Assembly (NCBI GenBank): GCA_947450325.1
Contig: CANFUT010000001.1
Location: forward strand, 1-64,000
DNA from: Flavobacteriia bacterium
Lineage (GTDB): Bacteria > Bacteroidota > Bacteroidia > Flavobacteriales_D > Crocinitomicaceae
Direction: 5' to 3'
Length of the DNA: 64,000 nt
Below are positions 1 to 8,700 of the stretch, piece by piece (the stretch's first letter is position 1; each line of letters starts with the position of its first letter). A program made the translations under genes and the position numbers. The notes below the pieces were generated by a model. It did not search any database. It was given only the letters and a program-made list of their open reading frames with translations, and was not told where the DNA came from.

Positions 1-73
1 AAATACTCAACCAAATAATCAGGTAAAAGCAACTTTAACAAATCAATATTTTCCAAAAAAAATCATTTAGGAA

Positions 74-1420
74 TCAAAGGTTATAAAAAAATCTTAAATT
101 TAGCTCCACAGGTATTTGTTTTGATCCATCAATTTTGGATTCAATATTTAGTAAAGTGTTACTTATTTTATTCAATTCTCTTGTTGAATTTGTGATAGTT
201 GTTTCAATTTCGTTTTTTATTTCTTTGTACTCTGCTGATGTTATTTCTCCATCAAGCATAAGTCCTCTCGCATTTGTGGAACGAAGATTTTGCTTTGTAA
301 TTTCTTTTTGAATTTTCTCGATTTCTGTTTTGCTTTCTTTATTGTTCTTCTTAATTTTATCTTTGATTATTGCACCTAATAATTGAAGTCGTTTTGCTTT
401 AAATTTGAGCTCACCTAATAAATTAACAAAAGCAACATTTACAACATCTGCTTTTTGTCGTTCTTTGCACCCCTTCGAACAATGATAGTAAGGATAATAA
501 TTTCCCCATCTTCCTTTGGAAGAGGACGCAGTTAGTGTCAAACCGCAAAGAGGACAAATCAAATGTCCACGTAAAGGAAATTCATCACGAAGTAACTTGA
601 AAGTTTTAGGAACTTTTCTTTTTCGGCCTTCAAGAACATCTTGACAAGCATAAAATACATTTTCATCAATAATTCCTTCGTGCTGACCGTCAACCCATTC
701 TTCAGCTTCGTTTTTATAAGCAGGAACACAAATTTTTCCAATATAAACTTTATTGCGTAGCATTTTCCAAAAAGCATTTTTACTGCTTTTCAAACCCTTT
801 TGATTCATTTTTCTTCTTAAATCTTCGATATTATAAAGTCCTGTAGAAAAATCTTCAAATGCTTGTTTCACTAATCGTTCAATATCTCCTCCTTCAGGGG
901 AAATAATTGGTCTATTGAATTCATTGCGTCTATTTTTATAACCTACTGGACAACCTCCTAGCCAACGACCTTCTTTCTTTCCTCTTCTAATTCCGTGAAA
1001 AATATTAAGTGCTCGTCGATCATTGTCCACTTCAGGGGTTGTAAGATAAATAGCAAGCAGTACCTTTTGCTCAGGAATCTCTAGATCTAGAGGTTGCTCC
1101 ATAGCCCTTGCTTCCACATTCATTTTTTTTAGTTTTAGAATTTCAGCATATGCTTCCGCAGTATTCCTAGAAAAACGATCCCATTTTAAAAAATAAATGT
1201 AATTAACCGAATTTTTATTGGCTTTTAAGAAGGCCATAATTTTCTTCCATTCGGGCCGATCAAAAGATTTTCCACTTTCATCATCGTGATAAAATCCAAC
1301 GACGTCAATATTTTTGCTCTCACAGTATTTATACAGTTTCTCTTTTTGGTCAGTGGGACTATACCCGTTGTTCTGCTCGTCCGTTGAGACTCTTGTGTAA
1401 ACAATTGCTCTTTCTCTCAT
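74..1420 (-). CDS. Large serine recombinase
   Basis: A 448-residue site-specific recombinase. The N-terminal resolvase domain (about 1-140) begins with the typical YTRVST motif, with Ser12 as the expected catalytic nucleophile and Arg10 beside it. A recombinase domain (about 150-260) follows, then a zinc ribbon (CPLCG and CSKGC, about 290-320) and a coiled-coil C-terminus. This is the organisation of large serine integrases and transposon recombinases, which act on att-like sites without needing a tRNA target. It is transcribed leftward and its start overlaps a small upstream ORF by 62 nt. It probably mobilises, or once mobilised, an element reaching this window; the other end of the element and its att sites are not identifiable here. 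Family assignment is firm, element type is inference. Confidence 0.93.
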   Translation of the reverse strand: MRERAIVYTRVSTDEQNNGYSPTDQKEKLYKYCESKNIDVVGFYHDDESGKSFDRPEWKKIMAFLKANKNSVNYIYFLKWDRFSRNTAEAYAEILKLKKMNVEARAMEQPLDLEIPEQKVLLAIYLTTPEVDNDRRALNIFHGIRRGKKEGRWLGGCPVGYKNRRNEFNRPIISPEGGDIERLVKQAFEDFSTGLYNIEDLRRKMNQKGLKSSKNAFWKMLRNKVYIGKICVPAYKNEAEEWVDGQHEGIIDENVFYACQDVLEGRKRKVPKTFKLLRDEFPLRGHLICPLCGLTLTASSSKGRWGNYYPYYHCSKGCKERQKADVVNVAFVNLLGELKFKAKRLQLLGAIIKDKIKKNNKESKTEIEKIQKEITKQNLRSTNARGLMLDGEITSAEYKEIKNEIETTITNSTRELNKISNTLLNIESKIDGSKQIPVELNLRFFYNL

Positions 1421-1589
1421 TGGTTTTCTTTTTTCTAATTTTCTTTAATTGTAAATCTGAGAAATCTGTCGATTCTATTATAATCTCGGCAAACACCGAA
1501 AGCCAATCTCTTATTTCCAAAATTTCATTATCTGTCAAGCCATCCGCTTCTTTAGATAGTATTTCTTTGCATTGTTTTAATGTTAACAT
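1359..1589 (-). CDS. Small hypothetical protein preceding the recombinase
   Basis: A 76-residue ORF in the same direction as the serine recombinase, with its 3' end lying inside the recombinase 5' end in another frame. The N-terminal half (about 1-45) is acidic and helix-like, with repeated Leu/Ile and Glu/Asp; the C-terminal 30 residues are lysine/arginine-rich and may only reflect the overlap. I do not recognise a domain. Its position directly upstream of and overlapping the recombinase suggests translational coupling and a role in that element. It could also be a spurious frame. Confidence 0.5.
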   Translation of the reverse strand: MLTLKQCKEILSKEADGLTDNEILEIRDWLSVFAEIIIESTDFSDLQLKKIRKKKTNERKSNCLHKSLNGRAEQRV

Positions 1590-1664
1590 TGAGTTGCTAA
1601 ATGCAACTAAAAGCCGTTTCTTAGGGTTTTAATTTGTGTTTAATTTCGAGCCGAATATCGGGTC

Positions 1665-2612
1665 TTAAATTCTTGTTTTGCTTTTAAAATATAGATTCTT
1701 GTCATTACGATACTTAAGTGTTACTTCTGAATATTCATTTAGGCCTAAAATTCTTCTTACTTCCTTTGCCTTTTGGTCTAAAATGCTTCCATCCTTTTCA
1801 ACTTCAATGACGATAGTATCTTTGTTATTATCCAATTTAATAGTAATTTCCTTAAAATCTCGTTTACGAATAGCATCTATCACTTTCATTTCTTTCAAGT
1901 CAAGAAGATTAAGAGAAACTGCAATTTTTTCTGCTTTAGAATCGTCAAGAAATTCTTCTATAATACTTCTTATTGGAATGAAAAGACAGGGTTTATTAAA
2001 AAAAGGCTCAACATGCTTTTCGAATTCTGCTATTGTTTTAATAGTAAAATAGCCAACATCATATTCATCTTCTTCTTTTGATAATGTAATATAACCTTTA
2101 TCATTTTTAAGAAGCAATTCCATAATTAGACTTCCAAGAAGGGTTTGATAAATCTCGAATTCTTCTGGTGAACTATTAATTTCTTCCTCGACCAAATCCA
2201 TAGTCCGAATAGTTTCATTGATTTTTTCATCACTTAAGTTACTCTCACGCAGAAACTCAATATAGTCGTCTTTGTCTGTAATAAGAATATCTAAGTAATT
2301 TGAAAATAGCATTTCTTTTGTTTCCTTAATTTTTTCAAAAGGAACACCATAATCTCGGAGAATTACAATAATTTTTATCCATAAGTATTCAATAAGGTTT
2401 ATTTTAATCCAACCTTTTTTAGATTCGTCTGATCCAAAACTCTCAATCAAACCAGATTTTTTCCAATAGAAATAAGTCCTTGCTGGAACACCTGTAATAG
2501 ATAAATTCATTATTGGTTCATATAGTTTAGGATAGACTTTTTCAATCGCTTGGAGAGTAATTCCATGATCATTAATTATCTGTTCTAATTCTTCTAAATT
2601 ATCATTGCTCAT
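1665..2612 (-). CDS. MerR-like helix-turn-helix regulator
   Basis: A 315-residue protein. Residues about 35-100 resemble a MerR-type winged helix: a 'TYFYWKKSGLI' recognition-helix region, then a wing (KGWIKINLIEYLWI) and a helix with DYGVPFEKIKE, the place where MerR proteins have 'lGfsLeeIk'. The remaining 210 residues are acidic and show no domain I recognise. It lies between the recombinase and a divergent small gene, with a convincing -7 box just upstream. It is probably a DNA-binding regulator or accessory factor of the mobile region. No metal-binding cysteines are present, so a classical metal-sensing MerR role is unlikely. Confidence 0.7.
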   Translation of the reverse strand: MSNDNLEELEQIINDHGITLQAIEKVYPKLYEPIMNLSITGVPARTYFYWKKSGLIESFGSDESKKGWIKINLIEYLWIKIIVILRDYGVPFEKIKETKEMLFSNYLDILITDKDDYIEFLRESNLSDEKINETIRTMDLVEEEINSSPEEFEIYQTLLGSLIMELLLKNDKGYITLSKEEDEYDVGYFTIKTIAEFEKHVEPFFNKPCLFIPIRSIIEEFLDDSKAEKIAVSLNLLDLKEMKVIDAIRKRDFKEITIKLDNNKDTIVIEVEKDGSILDQKAKEVRRILGLNEYSEVTLKYRNDKNLYFKSKTRI

Positions 2613-2634
2613 ATACTTTTATTTAAACATCGCA

Positions 2635-2662
2635 CAAATATACATTTTATTTTCTATCTTTG
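2635..2662. promoter_or_regulatory. Divergent promoter pair (two -7 boxes)
   Basis: Two matches to the Bacteroidota -7 consensus TAnnTTTG lie back to back in the 54-nt divergent gap. TATATTTG on the minus strand (2635-2642) serves the MerR-like gene, giving a leader of about 20 nt. TATCTTTG on the plus strand (2655-2662) lies 5 nt before the ATG at 2667, implying a leaderless transcript or a later start (Met17, at 2715). No clear -33 TTTG is visible for either. Confidence 0.5.
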
Positions 2663-2666
2663 TAAA

Positions 2667-3143
2667 ATGAAAGTGAAAAATTTATTAAAACGGAAAATCG
2701 AAAGATTATACAAAATGGATCGAGAATCCGATCGCTACCGTGTCTGTCTTAATGATGGGGTTGAATTTATGGCAAACGACAGAAGGGAGAAACATTGTTG
2801 CCCCGAATGTGCCGATGAATACAACAATGAAAAGAAAAGATTGGCAAAGTTAGAACTGCAACAAGCGATATTAGATACGGAAAATGCACTGAGTGTAAAT
2901 ATTGAACAGATCAACAATGAAGAAAAAAATCTTAAAATTTTAGATCAATTGCAATTGAAAGAGCTAGGGTCAAAGTTCAATATGGACTACTTACACTCTA
3001 TTGGCTTCGATTTTTTTTCATACAATGGCAAAGGTGCTCTATTCAATATTGAACCGCAACATAATTGTCATTTTATCCAAATTGGAAGCTACCGCCTTTA
3101 CAGGGTGGAATTTTCTCAGGTATTAATTAAAAAAATAATTTAA
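2667..3143 (+). CDS. Hypothetical protein with an N-terminal Cys cluster
   Basis: A 158-residue protein. A short zinc-ribbon-like segment (about residues 27-50, CLNDG...HCCPECADEYNN) resembles zinc fingers that mark small DNA-associated or mobile-element proteins. A helical, charged stretch (about 50-105) follows, then a C-terminal part with aromatic residues. No named family is recognised. It is transcribed away from the MerR-like gene and is followed 11 nt later by a small membrane protein gene, so the two probably form an operon. If the -7 box at 2655-2662 is used, Met17 is an alternative start, which would still keep the Cys cluster. Confidence 0.6.
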   Translation: MKVKNLLKRKIERLYKMDRESDRYRVCLNDGVEFMANDRREKHCCPECADEYNNEKKRLAKLELQQAILDTENALSVNIEQINNEEKNLKILDQLQLKELGSKFNMDYLHSIGFDFFSYNGKGALFNIEPQHNCHFIQIGSYRLYRVEFSQVLIKKII

Positions 3144-3154
3144 ATAAATATAAT

Positions 3155-3349
3155 ATGTTAAACTACAATAGTATAAACGAAATTTTCGGTGCTCCATTAA
3201 ACACAGTTGGAAGACCACACGTTCCATTTAAAATCAAAACATGGCATATAGTGGGCGGTGTCATTATTGCATATTTAGCCTATCAAGGTTTGAAAAAGGT
3301 AGTCAATGAAAAGTTACCTAAAATAATTAGTTCAAATAAAGAGGAGTAA
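3155..3349 (+). CDS. Small single-pass membrane protein
   Basis: A 64-residue protein with one predicted transmembrane helix (about 30-45, HIVGGVIIAYLAYQGL) followed by a lysine-rich tail. It starts 11 nt after the Cys-cluster gene and appears cotranscribed with it. The helix and the positive-inside tail argue that this is a real gene. Function is unknown; comparable small proteins are common in Bacteroidota phages and islands, but nothing here proves that origin. Confidence 0.55.
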   Translation: MLNYNSINEIFGAPLNTVGRPHVPFKIKTWHIVGGVIIAYLAYQGLKKVVNEKLPKIISSNKEE

Positions 3350-3381
3350 TATTCTTTTCCACAAGTAGTTAAGAAATACTT

Positions 3382-3720
3382 TCAATAACTACCACTCACA
3401 GTTGCTATTACATAAGCGCCTGAGGAGGTGTTTGTTGCTATGACCGATCCATCTTTTATTATTTTTACAGTAACCGTACCTGAACTATTTTGGTTTTGTG
3501 CTGATATATAAAGAAATCTTGGGTTATCATTTACCTGCGTCCAAGTATATTTCCAGCCAGAACCAACGTTTGAATATTGTGCTGTTCCACTTGGAGCAGC
3601 TTCAATTGTCAAATTATAATTATTTGCAGTACCTGAAACTTCATAAGCATAATTATGAGTCACATCTTTTGAACAACCTGCCATAATACCTAAAGCGCAA
3701 AATAATATCAGTTTTTTCAT
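3382..3720 (-). CDS. Small secreted lipoprotein
   Basis: A 112-residue protein starting with a lipoprotein signal peptide (MKKLILFCALGIMAGC, lipidated Cys16). The mature part is short, rich in Ser, Thr, Asn and Gly and predicted beta-stranded, which suits a small Ig-like or beta-sandwich fold on the cell surface or in the periplasm. It is convergent with the small membrane gene and divergent from the WYL regulator. No named domain is recognised. Confidence 0.65.
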   Translation of the reverse strand: MKKLILFCALGIMAGCSKDVTHNYAYEVSGTANNYNLTIEAAPSGTAQYSNVGSGWKYTWTQVNDNPRFLYISAQNQNSSGTVTVKIIKDGSVIATNTSSGAYVIATVSGSY

Positions 3721-3856
3721 TTTTCTTAGAGTTTAAAAGTTTAAAATTATCTATCCAATTTTTATTCAATTTAGGGTTTCAATCCTACCTTTTATTGGCA
3801 ATCAAGACAATTGAACAAAACATAAATATTTTCATCATAATAATAATTTTTATTGG

Positions 3857-3935
3857 GTCAAAATTGAACTTTATGTTTGACAAGTCAAGTCAATTGGAAT
3901 TTTGGACCAAAAATAGTTTGACAACTTAGGTCAAA
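3857..3935. promoter_or_regulatory. Inverted TTTGAC/GTCAAA half-sites upstream of the WYL gene
   Basis: The 264-nt divergent gap holds several copies of one 6-mer. TTTGAC-N7-GTCAAA forms a perfect inverted repeat at 3917-3935. A further GTCAAA lies at 3857-3862 and TTTGAC at 3876-3881, followed by two overlapping AAGTCAA copies. Inverted half-sites 50 nt before a WYL/HTH regulator that heads a restriction operon are what an autoregulatory operator would look like. Binding is inference. Confidence 0.45.
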
Positions 3936-3984
3936 AGTTTGCAGTTGTGCTTGTAAATAGTATTATTTGCACAAATTATTTTGA

Positions 3985-4806
3985 ATGTTAAACCAACATA
4001 AAATACTTCGGGTCTTACAATTTATTTCTTTTTTGGAACAAGAACCTTCAAAATCGGTTGTCCAGTTGGCTGCCCTTATTGGTGCAACAGAGAGAACTAT
4101 TTACAGGTATCTAGATCTTGTGAAAGAATGTGGATTTGATTTGCAAAAAGATAAAATTAACCGTTTTTATATTGTAAACGACGGCAATAATGGAGTTAGA
4201 TTTACCATTGAAGAAGCAGATTATTTAAAGCAATTGGTATTGACAAACGGACTAAAAAGTAAATTGAAGGATTCTGTTTTAAGTAAAATATACCTTTCTT
4301 CAGATGCCACAATTGTTGCGGGACACTTGGTTAACTCCAAAAACGGAAAAATCGTTGAAAGACTCTCACTCGCAATTGCTAATAAAGAACAGGTTAGACT
4401 AAAGAAATATCAATCGATTCATTCTGAAACAATTTCGGATAGAATTATTGAACCATTTGGCTTTACTGACAACTATTGCACGGTCATGGCATTTGAGCCA
4501 ACTTCTTTGAAGAATAAAACTTACAACATAGATCGTATAACAGCAGTTGAATTTATAAATCAAAAATCAATTTTTCAGGAGAACTATGAACAGCAAGTGC
4601 CAGATGCATTTGGCTTTGCATTTTCAGGTGAGAAATTTCCTATTCATCTTGAACTTGATTTAAAGCAATATTTACTACTTAAAAACGATTTTCCGATGAC
4701 AGCGCCATATTTCAAATTCAATGCTAAGAAAGATATTTATGAACTTGACATCATTGTAAATAATTTAGCTCCAATTGATCGCTTTGTCAAAGGGTTCAAA
4801 GTTTGA
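3985..4806 (+). CDS. HTH-WYL transcriptional regulator
   Basis: A 273-residue regulator. Residues 1-60 form a DeoR/HTH_11-type winged helix (QLAALIGATERTIYRYLDLV); residues about 130-200 resemble the WYL ligand-sensing domain (RIIEPFGFTDNYCTVMAFEP, then NIDRI). WYL proteins of this layout sit beside restriction, BREX and CBASS loci, where several are known repressors that sense nucleic acid or nucleotides. Here it lies 46 nt upstream of hsdR in the same direction and almost certainly controls the type I operon. The half-site palindromes upstream suggest autoregulation. Family placement is firm; the ligand is unknown. Confidence 0.85.
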   Translation: MLNQHKILRVLQFISFLEQEPSKSVVQLAALIGATERTIYRYLDLVKECGFDLQKDKINRFYIVNDGNNGVRFTIEEADYLKQLVLTNGLKSKLKDSVLSKIYLSSDATIVAGHLVNSKNGKIVERLSLAIANKEQVRLKKYQSIHSETISDRIIEPFGFTDNYCTVMAFEPTSLKNKTYNIDRITAVEFINQKSIFQENYEQQVPDAFGFAFSGEKFPIHLELDLKQYLLLKNDFPMTAPYFKFNAKKDIYELDIIVNNLAPIDRFVKGFKV

Positions 4807-4851
4807 TTTGAATTTCGCTTAATTTGATTAGATTTGATAAAAAAATAGCAA

Positions 4852-7236
4852 GTGAATAAAAAAACACTTTCAGAGACGGATATTTGTAGAATATTTATTA
4901 CTCCTGCTCTTCAAAAAGCTGGATGGAATTCTGATTTACAGATTCTTCAAGAAGTTTCTTTTACTGATGGTAAAATCTATGTTAGAGGGAAATTAACAGC
5001 TCGTGGGGAAAGAAAACGAGCAGATTATATTCTCTATTATCAAGATAACCCTATCGCAATAATTGAAGCAAAAGACAACAAACATTCTGTTAGGGCAGGA
5101 ATCCAACAAGCTCTTGGTTATGCAATCACTTTAGATATTCCTTGTGTTTTCAGCAGCAATGGTGATGGTTTTCTTTTTCACGATAGATCGGTAACTGATT
5201 CCACGATTGAAACAGAATTAACCATAGATGAATTTCCTTCACCTGAAGCTTTGTGGGAAAAATACAAAAAATATAAAGGAATCGTTACCCCCAATGGAGA
5301 GAAAATTGCTTTACAAAAATATTTTTCAGATGGTTCAGGTCGTAAACCAAGATATTACCAACAAATTGCTGTAAATAGAACCGTTGAAGCCATTGCAAAT
5401 GGTCAAAATAGAATTATTTTGGTAATGGCAACTGGTACAGGTAAGACATACACTGCTTTTCAAATTATTCATAGACTTTGGAAAAGTGGTACAAAAAAAC
5501 GAATCCTTTTTCTTGCCGATCGAAATGCTTTAATTGACCAAACTAAAAGAGGAGATTTCAAGCATTTTAAAGATAAAATGACAGTTGTCAAACATCGAAT
5601 GATTGACAAAAGTTATGAAATATATTTGGCTTTATACCAAGGGTTGACAGGAGCTGATGAAGAAGCAAACGCATACAAACAATTTTCACCTGACTTTTTT
5701 GACTTAATTGTTATTGATGAGTGTCACCGTGGAAGTGCCAATGAAGAAAGTGCTTGGAGAGAAATATTAACCTATTTCAATAAAGCAACACATATTGGTT
5801 TAACTGCCACTCCGAGAGAAACTAAAGAAACTAGTAACACAGAGTATTTTGGAGAGCCTGTCTACACCTATTCACTAAAACAAGGAATTGATGATGGCTT
5901 TTTAGCTCCTTATAAAGTAATTCGAGTTGCTTTGAATGTAGATTCTGAAGGGTATCGACCACAACAAGGGAAAACCGACAAAGACGGAGTTGAAATTGAG
6001 GACCGTATCTACAATCGTAAAGATTTTGATAGGAAATTGGTAATCGATGAAAGAACAGACATTATTGCACAAAAAGTAACGGAATATCTAAAAGGTTTAG
6101 ATCGTTTTGCAAAAACTATTATTTTTTGTGTGGATATTGATCATGCCGAACGAATGCGAAATGCCATTTCCAAGCACAATGCCGATTTGGTTGCTGAAAA
6201 TTACAAATATGTAATGCAAATTACGGGTGACAATGACGAAGGTAAACGCGAATTAGACAACTTCATTAATCCCGAAGAAAAATATCCTGTTATTGCCACT
6301 ACATCTGAATTAATGACAACGGGAGTTGATGCCCAAACATGCAAAGTAATTGTATTGGATGCAAATATTAATTCTATGACCAAGTTCAAACAAATTGTGG
6401 GTCGTGGTACTCGAATAAATGAAGAATTTGGTAAACTATATTTTACAATTTTAGACTTCAGAAATGCAACCGATAATTTTGCTGACCCTGCTTTTGATGG
6501 TGATCCATTGCGGGTTAAGCCAATTACTGAAGACATTGATTTAACTGGAATTGAGGAGGACGAAGAGCAAGAGGAAACGCCTATCATTGATGAAGTGACA
6601 GGAAATGAAATTACGATAGAAAAACCTGTGATTAGAAATCCTTTTGAAAAGTCACAAACTGAATATCTCAATAGACCTAAACAATATATCAATGGCGTTA
6701 ATGTTTCTGTATTAGTTTCCAGAGAGCTGTTTTTTGATTCAAATGGAAAGCCTATAACTGTAAGTTTGAAAGATCATACCAAAGAAATCATCAAAGGAAA
6801 ATATTCATCTTTGGAAGACTTTCTTGTGACTTGGAATGATGCCGACAAAAAAGAAGCAATTATCAAAGAATTGCAAGAGCAAGGTGTGATGGTGGAAGCA
6901 CTCTATGAAGCTGTTGACAAGCAAGTTGATTTGTTCGATTTAATTTGTCACGTTGCCTACGACCAACCGCCACTAACTAGAAAAGAACGTGCAAATAATG
7001 TCAAGAAACGAAACTACTTTACCAAGTATGGAGATCAAGCGCGTAAAGTATTAGAAACTCTATTGGATAAATATGCAGATGAAGGAGTTGAAAATATTGA
7101 AAGTATTGAAGTATTGCGTGTAAAACCTTTTGATGAATATGGATCTCCAATTGAGATTATTAGTGAATTTGGAAGTAAGCAAAAATATTTTGAAGCTGTG
7201 AGAGAATTAGAAAACGAATTATATAAACAAGCATAA
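4852..7236 (+). CDS. hsdR: Type I restriction endonuclease subunit R (HsdR)
   Basis: A 794-residue motor and nuclease subunit. The N-terminal PD-(D/E)XK nuclease core is at about residues 55-75 (RADYILYY, then IIEAKD). SF2 translocase motifs follow: Walker A ATGTGKT (about 194-200), DECH (about 288-292), TATP, and motif VI QIVGRGTR (about 510). The C-terminal region is of the EcoEI type. HsdR with HsdM and HsdS forms the R2M2S complex that translocates and cleaves unmodified DNA. I take the GTG at 4852 as start because it yields the full N-terminus and no upstream ATG exists in frame. hsdM follows after 9 nt. All key motifs are intact, so activity is expected. Confidence 0.95.
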   Translation: MNKKTLSETDICRIFITPALQKAGWNSDLQILQEVSFTDGKIYVRGKLTARGERKRADYILYYQDNPIAIIEAKDNKHSVRAGIQQALGYAITLDIPCVFSSNGDGFLFHDRSVTDSTIETELTIDEFPSPEALWEKYKKYKGIVTPNGEKIALQKYFSDGSGRKPRYYQQIAVNRTVEAIANGQNRIILVMATGTGKTYTAFQIIHRLWKSGTKKRILFLADRNALIDQTKRGDFKHFKDKMTVVKHRMIDKSYEIYLALYQGLTGADEEANAYKQFSPDFFDLIVIDECHRGSANEESAWREILTYFNKATHIGLTATPRETKETSNTEYFGEPVYTYSLKQGIDDGFLAPYKVIRVALNVDSEGYRPQQGKTDKDGVEIEDRIYNRKDFDRKLVIDERTDIIAQKVTEYLKGLDRFAKTIIFCVDIDHAERMRNAISKHNADLVAENYKYVMQITGDNDEGKRELDNFINPEEKYPVIATTSELMTTGVDAQTCKVIVLDANINSMTKFKQIVGRGTRINEEFGKLYFTILDFRNATDNFADPAFDGDPLRVKPITEDIDLTGIEEDEEQEETPIIDEVTGNEITIEKPVIRNPFEKSQTEYLNRPKQYINGVNVSVLVSRELFFDSNGKPITVSLKDHTKEIIKGKYSSLEDFLVTWNDADKKEAIIKELQEQGVMVEALYEAVDKQVDLFDLICHVAYDQPPLTRKERANNVKKRNYFTKYGDQARKVLETLLDKYADEGVENIESIEVLRVKPFDEYGSPIEIISEFGSKQKYFEAVRELENELYKQA

Positions 7237-7245
7237 CATAAAAAC

Positions 7246-8700
7246 ATGTCCAACATTTCCTCCATATTAAAATCCATACAAACGATCATGTGGCAAGACA
7301 CTGGTTTGAATGGTGACGCACAACGCATTGAACAACTTGGTTGGATGCTTTTCTTAAAGATATTTTCTGATAAAGACAAAGAACTAGAATTACTAGATGA
7401 CAATTACACCTCTCCTATTCCAGATTTATTTCATTGGGTAAAAGCCAAAGGAAATTGGGCTGGCGATGATGAAGGTATGACTGGCGATGAATTATTAGAA
7501 TTTGTTGACCGCCAATTGTTTCCTGCTTTGCGAAACATCGATGTTAGCACAGGAAACCGCAGAGCCTTAATTGTACGTGAAGTTTTTGAAGGCAACAACA
7601 ACTATATGAAAAGCGGAATCAACATTCGCAAAGTGTTGAATAAGCTGAATGAAATGGACTTTAATGTTGCCAAAGACCGTCACGCTTTTGGCGAATTGTA
7701 CGAAAGTATTTTGAAAGGTTTGCAAAGTGCTGGTAAAAGTGGCGAATTTTATACACCACGTGCCATTACTTCGTTTATTACCGAAATGATTAACCCACAA
7801 TTGGGCGAAAAAATATTAGATCCTGCTTGCGGAACAGGTGGTTATTTGACTTGTGCTATTGAACATTTAAAATTGCAAGCAAACAGTGTCGAAGAGCGCC
7901 AAAGCATAGGCGAAAACATTATAGGTTGGGAATATAAACCCTTACCCTATTTGTTAGCAACTACCAACTTGATTTTGCACGATATGGAAGTGCCTAACAT
8001 TCGTTTTGGTGATGCTTTAGACCAACCGTTGAGCAACTTTACAGAAAAACATCGTGTTAATGCTATTTTAGCCAATCCACCCTTTGGAGGAATTGTAGCC
8101 AACAATAACGAAAACAACTTTCCACAAAACTTTAGAACCAAGGAAAGTGCTGATTTGTTCTTGATTTTAATGATACACTTGTTAAAACAAGGTGGTCGTG
8201 CTGGAATTGTATTACCTGATGGTTCGCTTACTGGTGATGGTGTAAAACAACGGGTACGACAAAAACTGTTGGAAGATTGCAACCTGCACACCATTATTCG
8301 TTTGCCTAACTCTGTGTTTCAACCGTATGCAACGGTGGCAACCAATTTATTGTTTTTTACAAAAGGTACTTCTGCAGGCTCAGTACCAGCTACAAAAGAA
8401 GTTTGGTATTATGAACATAAATTACCCGAAGGACAAAAGGCTTACAACAAAACAAAGCCGATACAAGCCAAAGAATTTGACCCTATAAAAACATGGTGGA
8501 CTGACCGCAAGGAAAGTGATATTGCTTGGAAAGTACCAATACAAACCATCATTGACCGCAACTATGATTTAGATATTAAAAACCCAACTAAGCAGGAAGA
8601 AACCTACGAATACAACAGTGTGGAATTGATGGATTTGTTGCATACTTCGTTTGATAAAAGTAATAGTTTATTGAATCAATTAAAAAATGCAGTGAAATGA
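7246..8700 (+). CDS. hsdM: Type I DNA methyltransferase subunit M (HsdM)
   Basis: A 484-residue adenine-N6 methyltransferase. An HsdM N-terminal helical domain (about 1-130) is followed by the SAM-binding motif I DPACGTGG (about 192-199) and catalytic motif IV NPPF (about 276-279), the mark of N6-adenine enzymes. With HsdS it methylates the bipartite recognition site and protects host DNA. Its stop codon overlaps the start of the DUF1016 gene in an ATGA arrangement, pointing to translational coupling. Length and motifs are normal for the family. Confidence 0.96.
   Translation: MSNISSILKSIQTIMWQDTGLNGDAQRIEQLGWMLFLKIFSDKDKELELLDDNYTSPIPDLFHWVKAKGNWAGDDEGMTGDELLEFVDRQLFPALRNIDVSTGNRRALIVREVFEGNNNYMKSGINIRKVLNKLNEMDFNVAKDRHAFGELYESILKGLQSAGKSGEFYTPRAITSFITEMINPQLGEKILDPACGTGGYLTCAIEHLKLQANSVEERQSIGENIIGWEYKPLPYLLATTNLILHDMEVPNIRFGDALDQPLSNFTEKHRVNAILANPPFGGIVANNNENNFPQNFRTKESADLFLILMIHLLKQGGRAGIVLPDGSLTGDGVKQRVRQKLLEDCNLHTIIRLPNSVFQPYATVATNLLFFTKGTSAGSVPATKEVWYYEHKLPEGQKAYNKTKPIQAKEFDPIKTWWTDRKESDIAWKVPIQTIIDRNYDLDIKNPTKQEETYEYNSVELMDLLHTSFDKSNSLLNQLKNAVK

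Noticed and set aside
1384-1632. Plus-strand frame with a signal-peptide-like start opposite the recombinase start
   Set aside because: It overlaps two minus-strand frames, and the hydrophobic start is explained by the lysine-rich codons on the other strand.
6201-6692. Long serine-rich open frame opposite hsdR
   Set aside because: It lies antisense inside an intact hsdR with all motifs; its composition reflects the complementary codons.
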